This document shows, in pieces, positions 7,340 to 13,173 of a stretch of 14,665 nt of DNA (position 1 is its first letter; the number at the start of each line of letters is the position of its first letter). The notes beneath the pieces were generated by a model, which ran no database searches, was not told the DNA's origin, and saw nothing but the letters and a program-made list of their open reading frames with translations. Position numbers and translations under genes: made by a program. Source of the DNA: DASPKW01 sp038244055 (GTDB taxonomy: Bacteria; Planctomycetota; Phycisphaerae; Tepidisphaerales; Tepidisphaeraceae); assembly GCA_038244055.1 (NCBI GenBank), contig JBBRTW010000147.1, positions 1 through 14,665 of the forward strand, given 5' to 3'.

Positions 7340-7377
7340 ATGTCGCGCCTACAAACGCGCAAGCGTCCGCGCGACAT
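7340..7377 (+). promoter_or_regulatory. Leader stem-loop 1 upstream of secretin gene
   Basis: A perfect 9-bp inverted repeat, ATGTCGCGC (7340-7348) with GCGCGACAT (7369-7377), encloses a second 4-bp stem ACGC (7355-7358) / GCGT (7363-7366) closed by a GCAA tetraloop, a stable GNRA-type loop. No T-run follows, so it does not look like an intrinsic terminator. Lying about 45 bases before the secretin start, it could be an RNA leader element controlling translation or stability, or a processing point separating the membrane-complex genes from the secretin gene. Function is inferred from structure only. Confidence 0.5.
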
Positions 7378-7385
7378 CATCTCAT

Positions 7386-7403
7386 CCGCTCCCACCGGAG
7401 CGG
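7386..7403 (+). promoter_or_regulatory. Leader stem-loop 2 next to the secretin ribosome binding site
   Basis: CCGCTCC (7386-7392) pairs perfectly with GGAGCGG (7397-7403) around a CACC loop. Four bases later comes a strong Shine-Dalgarno GGAGGAG (7408-7414), seven bases from ATG 7422. The 5' arm contains CTCC, which could pair with the GGAG of either the hairpin or the Shine-Dalgarno. Mutually exclusive pairing is therefore possible: the hairpin keeps the ribosome site open, while an alternative fold would hide it. Confidence 0.5.
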
Positions 7404-7421
7404 TGTTGGAGGAGTATCCTT

Positions 7422-9779
7422 ATGTCGAAAATGTCAAAGACCGCGGGCCTTCTTTTTACGGCTGCCGTGTCCGTTTATTACGGTCAGGGTGCGCTGGCAG
7501 GCCCGGCAAAATCCGTGAACATGGGCAACGGGGGTAAGTCCCCTTCCACCGATGTTCGCCTTCTCGAAGATCTCACCCCCGCTCCCGCCGCGCCCGGCGC
7601 TCAGCCCGGCAAGGGCGACAAGCCCGCAGCCGGCGACCCCGCCGCGACTAATCCCGATGGCAAAGTCGATGGCAAGGTCGATCCCAAAACCGAAGGCCGC
7701 AGCGTCTCCAAGTCCGAAGTCAACGTTTCCGATGAAGGCTCGGTCGAGATTCACGTCAACGATGCTTCGCTCGTCGAAGTCCTCCGCATGCTCTCCCTGC
7801 AGTCGCAGAAGAATATTCTCTGCTCCAAGGAAGTGCGCGGCACGGTGACCGCCAATCTTTACAACGTCACCATTCGCGAGGCCCTCGACCAGATCCTCCA
7901 CATGAATGGCTACGCCTACCGCGAAAAAGGGAACTTCATCAACGTCTACACCGTCAAGGAACTGCAGACCATCGAAGATGCCGAGCGCAAGACCACCAGC
8001 GAGGTCTTCAAGCTCCACTGGACCCCGGCCGCCAATGCACTCAACATGATCAAGCCCGTCCTCTCGCAGGCCGGCCAGGTCTCGGCCACCACTCCCGCGC
8101 AGGCCGGCATCGCCAGCGGCGGCGGCGATGTGGGCGGCGACTCGCACGCCACGGCCGACATGCTCGTCGTCACCGATTTTCCCGAAAACCTCGAAAAAGT
8201 GCGGAAAATTCTCAAGGATGTCGATTCCCGCCCGCAGCAGGTCATGATCGAGGCGGTCATCCTTCGCGCAGCGCTTTCGGAAGACAATGCCCTGGGCGTG
8301 GACTTCAATATTCTCGCCGGCGTGAAGTTCGCCGACTTCCTCGGCTCGGCCGGGCAGGTCACCGGCGCCAATCTTCCCTCCGGTGCCGGCGCGGTCGCCG
8401 GAGCCAAATCAGGCCTCGGTTCGTTCGGCACCGGCAACTCCTTCACCAGTTCAGTCCCCGGCGGCATGAAGGTCGGTTTTGTCTCCGACAACGTCTCGGT
8501 CTTCCTGGCCGCGCTCGAAGGCGTCACCGATACCGTCGTCATGGCCAATCCGAAGATCCTCGCGCTGAACAAGCAGAAGGGGGAAGTGATCGTCGGCCGG
8601 AAAGACGGCTACCTGACCACCACCGTCACCCAGTCCGCCACGGTCCAGACCGTCGAATTCCTCGACACCGGCACCAAGCTCCTCTTCCGTCCTTTCATCG
8701 GCGACGATGGCTACGTCCGCATGGAACTCCACCCCGAGGATTCCTCCGGCGGCCTGACCAGCGCCAATCTCCCCTTCAAAATCACCACCGAAATGACTTC
8801 CAACATCATGGTGAAGGATGGTCATACCATCGTGATCGGCGGCCTATTCCGCGAATCCACTTCCACCGCCAAGAGCCAGGTGCCTTTCCTCGGCAATCTG
8901 CCCTTCGCCGGCGCGCTCTTCCGCAATCAACGCGATCAGACTTCGCGGGAAGAAATCATCATTCTCCTGACTCCACATGTCATCAAGGATGATTCGGCCT
9001 ATGCCCAGGTCTCCGAAGAGGAGCTCCGCAAGGCCGAGAAACTCCGCGTCGGTGTCCGCAAAGGCATGATGCCCTGGGGCCGCGAGCGCCTCGCCGAAGC
9101 CAACTACGAAAAAGCCCTGGCCGAGATGAATGGCGCTACGCCCAATAACCAGAAGGCGCTCTGGTATCTCGACTGCGCGACCAATCTCAATCCCAAGTTC
9201 ATCGAAGCGATCGATCTCAAGCAGCGCGTCACCGGCAAGGAAGTCAGTAGCGTTGATAACAGCAGCATCCGCACGTTCGTCACCCGGGCCATTCTCGCCG
9301 ACAAGGGTGTTCCCGCCGCCCCCGCGCCGGGCACCAAGACCGATGACAAGACGCCCGCCGCCAAGCCCAATAATCCCTCGGCCGGCGGCCCCCCCGCCGA
9401 ATCGACCGGCCCCGAAGCCGTCGCCCAGGGCGAACCCGGCGAAATTCCGCTCGACCTCGTTCCCGATTCCGATCAGATCCTCGTCGATCCCGCCGAGGAA
9501 GCCAGCGGCAACTCCAAGCCCGCGCAAGAGGCCCCCAAGCCCGTCGCCGTCGCCCCAGCCACTCGCCCCTCGGCCAAGCCCGAGCAAACGGCCTCCAAGC
9601 CGGAAAACACGCCTGCGAAGGCCGAGCCGGCGCCCGTGAAATCGGAAGCCGCGGCCGCCAAACCCAAAGATCAGCCCACGTCTGAGAAGAAGCCCGCCGC
9701 GACACCCCAGGTGATTGTGACGGAACTTCCGATTGAAGAGGTTAAACCGGACGCGCCGGCAACCGATCAAAGCAAGTAG
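7422..9779 (+). CDS. Outer-membrane secretin (PilQ/GspD family) with long C-terminal tail
   Basis: A 785-residue secretin, the outer-membrane channel of the system. Signal peptide at 1-26 with cleavage near Ala26. A Pro/Gly/Lys/Asp-rich linker (about 50-100) precedes an N0/STN-type domain (about 105-180; VEIHVNDASLVEVLRMLS and NVTIREALDQILHMNGY). A secretin N1-type domain follows (about 193-270; MLVVTDFPENLEKVRKIL). The secretin barrel domain spans about 271-525. It holds the conserved signature VPFLGNLPFAGALFR (487-501) and the strand EIIILLTPHVI (511-521). After the barrel come a helical segment (about 530-630, TPR-like in places) and a disordered Pro/Ala/Lys-rich tail (630-785). That tail is longer than the usual S-domain. 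No AMIN domain is seen. Strong Shine-Dalgarno GGAGGAG fixes the start. PilQ is favoured over GspD because of PilM/N/O upstream, but the family cannot be decided fully. Confidence 0.9.
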   Translation: MSKMSKTAGLLFTAAVSVYYGQGALAGPAKSVNMGNGGKSPSTDVRLLEDLTPAPAAPGAQPGKGDKPAAGDPAATNPDGKVDGKVDPKTEGRSVSKSEVNVSDEGSVEIHVNDASLVEVLRMLSLQSQKNILCSKEVRGTVTANLYNVTIREALDQILHMNGYAYREKGNFINVYTVKELQTIEDAERKTTSEVFKLHWTPAANALNMIKPVLSQAGQVSATTPAQAGIASGGGDVGGDSHATADMLVVTDFPENLEKVRKILKDVDSRPQQVMIEAVILRAALSEDNALGVDFNILAGVKFADFLGSAGQVTGANLPSGAGAVAGAKSGLGSFGTGNSFTSSVPGGMKVGFVSDNVSVFLAALEGVTDTVVMANPKILALNKQKGEVIVGRKDGYLTTTVTQSATVQTVEFLDTGTKLLFRPFIGDDGYVRMELHPEDSSGGLTSANLPFKITTEMTSNIMVKDGHTIVIGGLFRESTSTAKSQVPFLGNLPFAGALFRNQRDQTSREEIIILLTPHVIKDDSAYAQVSEEELRKAEKLRVGVRKGMMPWGRERLAEANYEKALAEMNGATPNNQKALWYLDCATNLNPKFIEAIDLKQRVTGKEVSSVDNSSIRTFVTRAILADKGVPAAPAPGTKTDDKTPAAKPNNPSAGGPPAESTGPEAVAQGEPGEIPLDLVPDSDQILVDPAEEASGNSKPAQEAPKPVAVAPATRPSAKPEQTASKPENTPAKAEPAPVKSEAAAAKPKDQPTSEKKPAATPQVIVTELPIEEVKPDAPATDQSK

Positions 9780-9800
9780 TGAAGCGTTGTACTCGGCCGC

Positions 9801-9827
9801 GGGGCCCGCGCGCGGCGCGCCGGCCCC
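9801..9827 (+). terminator. G+C-rich hairpin after the secretin gene
   Basis: GGGGCC (9801-9806) pairs with GGCCCC (9822-9827). After a C-C mismatch, GCGCG (9808-9812) pairs with CGCGC (9816-9820) around a 3-base loop. This gives 11 pairs, nearly all G-C, starting 21 bases after the secretin stop. No T-run follows directly; the nearest T-rich stretch (TGTTTTGTT, 9848-9856) is about 20 bases further on. It may be a weak or factor-assisted terminator, or an mRNA-stabilising end. Confidence 0.45.
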
Positions 9828-9872
9828 GCCGCGGTTCTGATAGAGCTGTTTTGTTCCGCGACATCCGGGGGA

Positions 9873-9888
9873 GCGGCTTATCGGCCGC
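9873..9888 (+). promoter_or_regulatory. Small hairpin abutting the TPR lipoprotein ribosome site
   Basis: GCGGC (9873-9877) and GCCGC (9884-9888) form a 5-bp stem with a 6-base loop, ending one base before the Shine-Dalgarno AGGAG (9890-9894). This repeats the arrangement seen before the secretin gene, where a hairpin also ends a few bases short of the ribosome site. The stem is short and could be chance in G+C-rich DNA. Confidence 0.35.
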
Positions 9889-9900
9889 CAGGAGTTCATC

Positions 9901-11103
9901 ATGCGTTCGACCCTCCGCGCGATTCCCGTCCTGTTTCTCCTCGGTGTCATGACCGGTTGCGCCAATAGCGGCGACAAGACCTACGGCGAACAGCAGAAGG
10001 ACGCCGCCAGGAAGCAGTGGGCCTCCGCCCGCGCCGGCGTGCTCCACAACCTCGCCCGCGAGCAATATCAGACCGGGCATTTCGATAAGTGCCGTCAGAC
10101 GCTCGAAGACGCGCTCAAGCTCGATCCCGATAATGCCGCGATTCACCTTCTCTACGCCAAGCTCGGCATTGAGCAGGGCAATCTCGATGTCTCCGATCGC
10201 GAGCTTGCCATCGCCCGAAAACTCGTGCCGACCGATGCCGAGGCCGACTATCTTTCCGGCGTCGTCAGCCAGCGCTGGCAGCGCAACGAGCAGGCCCTCA
10301 CTTACTACAAGGCCGCATCCGAAAAGCAGCCCGCCGAGCTCGCCTACCTTCTGGCTCAGGCCGAGACCCTGGTGGCGATGAACAAAAGCGATGAGGCGCT
10401 GGCCCTGCTCGAGGCCCGCGTCGTCTACTTTGAGCATAGCGCCCCCATCCGCGATGCGGTTGGTCAGCTCTATATGCAACGGGGCAAGTACATCCAGGCC
10501 GTCGATATGTTCCGCCAGGCCAGCATTCTTTCCACCGACGACCTGGCCGTCCGCGAGCACCTGGCTCTGGCCCAGTTTCGCGCCAAACAGTATCGCGATG
10601 CATCCGATACGCTGGTCCGCCTCCTGAAAGACGAGCGCTATCTCAAGCGCGCGGATCTGTACATCGCGCAAGGCGAATGCTGCCTTCAACTCGGCCGCTT
10701 CCGCGAGGCCCGGGAATCATTCGAGCTGGCATCGCAGATCAGCCCCGCGCAGGCCGGCATCTGGCTCGGAATGGCCAAGTCCGCCATGGAACTCAGCGAT
10801 CTCCGCCGCGCTGAGATGTCATTGAAGCGCGCCCTTACCCTCGATCCGGCGAGCAGCGAATCCAATTTGCTGATGGGCTATCTCCGCCTCAAGCAGGACA
10901 AACTCGATGAAGCCATGGCTTCGTTCCGCAAGGCCAGCGCTCTCGATTCAACCGACACCGTCAGCCTCTGCATGGTCGGCTACACACTGGAAAAACAGGG
11001 CAAAAACACCGAAGCCTTCGAGTATTACAACCGCGCCCTCAAACTCAAACCCGGCGACGACCTCGCCACCCGGCTCATGGCCGAGGTTCAGTTGAACCAA
11101 TGA
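9901..11103 (+). CDS. TPR-repeat outer-membrane lipoprotein (possible pilotin/PilF-like)
   Basis: A 400-residue lipoprotein. Signal peptide with lipobox V-M-T-G-Cys20; Ala at +2 points to outer-membrane sorting. From about residue 45 to 390 it is built from roughly ten tandem tetratricopeptide repeats, each about 34 residues, with typical patterns such as EQYQTGHFDKCRQTLEDALKLDP, QGNLDVSDRELAIARKL and MGYLRLKQDKLDEAMASFRKA. TPR lipoproteins (PilF/PilW) help secretins insert and multimerise in type IV pilus systems. This one is longer than the usual six-repeat PilF, so it may also scaffold other partners. Position right after the secretin supports that role. AGGAG (9890-9894), six bases upstream, fixes the start. 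The specific function is inference; a general TPR scaffold is the alternative. Confidence 0.8.
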   Translation: MRSTLRAIPVLFLLGVMTGCANSGDKTYGEQQKDAARKQWASARAGVLHNLAREQYQTGHFDKCRQTLEDALKLDPDNAAIHLLYAKLGIEQGNLDVSDRELAIARKLVPTDAEADYLSGVVSQRWQRNEQALTYYKAASEKQPAELAYLLAQAETLVAMNKSDEALALLEARVVYFEHSAPIRDAVGQLYMQRGKYIQAVDMFRQASILSTDDLAVREHLALAQFRAKQYRDASDTLVRLLKDERYLKRADLYIAQGECCLQLGRFREARESFELASQISPAQAGIWLGMAKSAMELSDLRRAEMSLKRALTLDPASSESNLLMGYLRLKQDKLDEAMASFRKASALDSTDTVSLCMVGYTLEKQGKNTEAFEYYNRALKLKPGDDLATRLMAEVQLNQ

Positions 11104-11104
11104 C

Positions 11105-11117
11105 GCTGCGCCGCAGC
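11105..11117 (+). other. Short inverted repeat after the TPR lipoprotein gene
   Basis: GCTGCGCCGCAGC is a perfect inverted repeat right after the stop codon at 11101-11103 (five stem pairs with a 3-base loop). No T-run follows. It is too small to call a terminator with confidence. Confidence 0.3.
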
Positions 11118-11130
11118 ACTCAACATTTGT

Positions 11131-11154
11131 CCTCTCATCGTCTGATCGACTGAT
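11131..11154 (+). repeat. Degenerate 8-base tandem repeat
   Basis: Three consecutive octamers, CCTCTCAT, CGTCTGAT and CGACTGAT, differ from each other by one to three bases. They lead into the heptamer array just downstream. Together the two arrays fill most of the 96-base gap between the TPR gene and the histidine kinase, which otherwise shows no recognisable site. Confidence 0.5.
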
Positions 11155-11159
11155 TGTCT

Positions 11160-11194
11160 TCTCCGCCTACTGCCTTCTGCCTACCGCCTACTAC
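11160..11194 (+). repeat. Degenerate 7-base tandem repeat before the kinase start
   Basis: Five heptamer units can be aligned: TCTCCGC, CTACTGC, CTTCTGC, CTACCGC, CTACTAC, with consensus CTWCYGC; the first and last are imperfect. The array ends five bases before the kinase ATG and leaves no room for a Shine-Dalgarno site, so the mRNA leader would be a pyrimidine-rich tract. Simple heptamer arrays of this kind are known to expand and contract by slippage. Confidence 0.6.
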
Positions 11195-11199
11195 AACAC

Positions 11200-12690
11200 A
11201 TGCGTCGCGGCTTGGTCATCATCTTCCTCTGCATCGCGCTGCTCGGCGGCGGTGTAGCCGCTCTGATTGCCGCGCCTCCGATCGAAATTCGTCAGCTCTG
11301 GAATGTTCGCCTGGATCGGGTCCTTGGGTTCTCCTGCTTCGCGGTGGCCGTGCTTGCGGGCGTGGGGGGGACGCTCTCCCTCAGTCTTTCCTGCCGAACC
11401 CTCACCAAAAAGGTCGCCGCGCTCTCGATCACCTCGCGCACCTCGCTCCTCGAATCGCCCCACCCCGATCTTCAGGCCCTTTCATTCGCCATCAACGATC
11501 TAACCGAGCAGGCCCGCCAGGTCGTCGAGCGCGCCATGCTCCAGGTCAAGGAACTGGAGATTCAGCTCAAGGTCGCCACCGCCGAGCGGCAGCACGCCGA
11601 ATCCATCATCTATTCCATCTCCGATGCCGTGCTGGTCACCGACCCCTTCGACGAACTGGTCCTGGCCAACGAATCGGCCGCGCGCACTTTTGATTTCGAT
11701 GTCGTCACCTCTTCGCGCAAGCCGGTTTCCCAGGTGCTGCGCGATCCCAAGATGATCGAGCTGATTCAGGAAATGCGCCAGAGCAACTCCCGCTCCGGCC
11801 GGCGCATCGTCGAGCATCACGTTCGCACGCCCCAGGGCGGGCGAACCTTCAAAGTCACGCTCTCCTGCGTCTCCGATCAGGTCCAGGGTCACGCTGCTCC
11901 CGGCTCCAACGGCCACGGACCCTCGTCCATTCCCGGGCCGCAAATGCCCACCGGCGTGGTCGCGGTGCTGCACGATATGACCAAGGAAAAGGAAGTCGCC
12001 GAGATGAAGAATGACTTCGTCTCCTCGGTTTCCCACGAGCTCCGCACGCCGCTCGCCTCGATCAAAGCCTATATCGAAATGCTGATCGACGGTGAGGCCG
12101 AAGACGTCAAGACGCAATCCGAGTTTTACGAAGTCATTCAAAACGAATCGAATCGTCTCTCCCGCCTGATCGATAATATCCTCAATATTTCGCGAATCGA
12201 ATCCGGCCTGGTGAAGGTCAACAAGCAGCCCCAGAGCCTGACCGTCATCGTGAAAGAGGCCCTCGAAGTCATCTCGCCCCAGGCATCGCAGAAGAACATT
12301 ACGATCAAGGAGCAGTTGACCCCCGTCTTTTATCAGACCCTGGCCGATAAGGACATGCTCTATCAGGCCGTGCTCAACCTCCTCTCCAACGCCGTGAAAT
12401 ACACGCCCGAGGGCGGAACGCTCTCGGTCGATACGCTGGTCGATGAGACGAAGAAAATCGTCATCACCAGAATATCTGATACGGGCGTCGGGATACCGCC
12501 AAAGGACCTCCCCTTCGTGTTCGATAAGTTCTACAGGGCCGAAGCCAATAACCGAATGGCCAAGGGCACCGGCCTGGGTCTGTCGCTCGTCAAGCAGATC
12601 ATCGAGGTGGTCCATAAAGGCCGAATCTTCGTGGAGAGCCACGTCGGCAAGGGAAGCACCTTTGGCTTCGAGCTCAAGATGGAAGAATGA
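11200..12690 (+). CDS. Membrane sensor histidine kinase with PAS-like domain
   Basis: A 496-residue kinase. Two transmembrane helices (about 4-26 and 41-65) enclose a very short outer loop of about 15 residues, so it probably senses membrane or cytoplasmic signals. A linker/coiled coil (about 66-130) leads to a PAS-like domain (about 132-260, with IIYSISDAVLVTDPFDELV and VVAVLHDMT). This domain carries a Gly/Pro/Ser-rich insertion at 231-250. The HisKA helix has the phospho-acceptor His279 in SHELRTP. The ATPase domain has the N box (LLSNAVKY, Asn397), G1 (DTGVGIP, 427-433), F box (FDKFY) and G2 (GTGLGLS, 456-462). All catalytic motifs are intact. No HAMP domain is obvious. No Shine-Dalgarno is visible; the hydrophobic helix beginning at residue 4 supports this start. 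It resembles PhoR/WalK-type kinases, and the adjacent receiver is the likely partner. Confidence 0.9.
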   Translation: MRRGLVIIFLCIALLGGGVAALIAAPPIEIRQLWNVRLDRVLGFSCFAVAVLAGVGGTLSLSLSCRTLTKKVAALSITSRTSLLESPHPDLQALSFAINDLTEQARQVVERAMLQVKELEIQLKVATAERQHAESIIYSISDAVLVTDPFDELVLANESAARTFDFDVVTSSRKPVSQVLRDPKMIELIQEMRQSNSRSGRRIVEHHVRTPQGGRTFKVTLSCVSDQVQGHAAPGSNGHGPSSIPGPQMPTGVVAVLHDMTKEKEVAEMKNDFVSSVSHELRTPLASIKAYIEMLIDGEAEDVKTQSEFYEVIQNESNRLSRLIDNILNISRIESGLVKVNKQPQSLTVIVKEALEVISPQASQKNITIKEQLTPVFYQTLADKDMLYQAVLNLLSNAVKYTPEGGTLSVDTLVDETKKIVITRISDTGVGIPPKDLPFVFDKFYRAEANNRMAKGTGLGLSLVKQIIEVVHKGRIFVESHVGKGSTFGFELKMEE

Positions 12691-12724
12691 AGATCGCGAT
12701 TCACAATCGGAAATGAGTGAGATT

Positions 12725-13114
12725 ATGAGTTCAAAAAAAATCCTGGTCGCAGATGATGAAACCCACATCCTCCATGTGGTCTCCCTTAAGCTCCGCAACG
12801 CGGGCTTCACCGTTCTGACCGCCGCCGATGGGCAGGAAGCGCTGGAGATCGCCCAGCAGGAGAAGCCCGACCTTCTCATCACCGACTATCACATGCCCCA
12901 GCTTTCGGGGATCGAGCTTTGCCAGCGTCTCAAGGCCGACCCCGCCACCGCCGGCATCCCGGCGATCATGCTCACCGCCCGCGGTTACCACCTCGAACCG
13001 GCCGACACCGAGCAAAGCGGCATTCTCCGCATGCTCTCCAAGCCATTTTCGCCGCGGCAGTTGCTGACCACCGTGAACGAAGTGCTCGAGCAATGCCAGA
13101 ACCGCGCCGCATGA
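12725..13114 (+). CDS. Single-domain response regulator (CheY-like receiver)
   Basis: A 129-residue receiver domain with no output domain. All key residues are present: the acidic pair Asp10-Asp11 (ILVADDE), phospho-acceptor Asp54 (TDYHMP), Thr84 (MLTARG) and Lys106 (SKPF). Stand-alone receivers act through protein partners or serve as phosphorelay intermediates. It follows the histidine kinase by 34 bases, so phosphotransfer from His279 is likely. ATG 12725 (after GTGAG) gives a normal receiver start; ATG 12713, four residues earlier, is also possible. A small CGATT/AATCG hairpin (12697-12709) lies between the kinase stop and this gene. The most obvious downstream candidate for its output is the HD-GYP protein that follows, but that link is inference. 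Confidence 0.9.
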   Translation: MSSKKILVADDETHILHVVSLKLRNAGFTVLTAADGQEALEIAQQEKPDLLITDYHMPQLSGIELCQRLKADPATAGIPAIMLTARGYHLEPADTEQSGILRMLSKPFSPRQLLTTVNEVLEQCQNRAA

Positions 13115-13173
13115 ATTCCGCGATCGAACGAGCCGATGCCATGTTTCGATGTTGTTGACTAACAGGCCGCAGA

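Noticed and set aside
7258..7518. 86-codon frame across the pilP-pilQ gap
   Set aside because: No ribosome site, Arg/Pro-rich low-complexity product, and it overlaps both the leader hairpins and the secretin signal peptide in another frame.
8844..9977. 377-codon open frame on the minus strand opposite the secretin tail
   Set aside because: Its Gly/Arg-rich product is the antisense reflection of Pro/Ala/Lys codons in the secretin tail, and it crosses into the next gene's start region.
12443..12724. Upstream in-frame extension of the receiver gene into the kinase gene
   Set aside because: The extra residues are the out-of-frame translation of the kinase ATPase domain; the receiver fold starts at SSKKILVADDE.
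11500..12882. 460-codon open frame on the minus strand
   Set aside because: Opposite the histidine kinase and receiver genes, which have intact catalytic motifs. Same codon-bias artefact.
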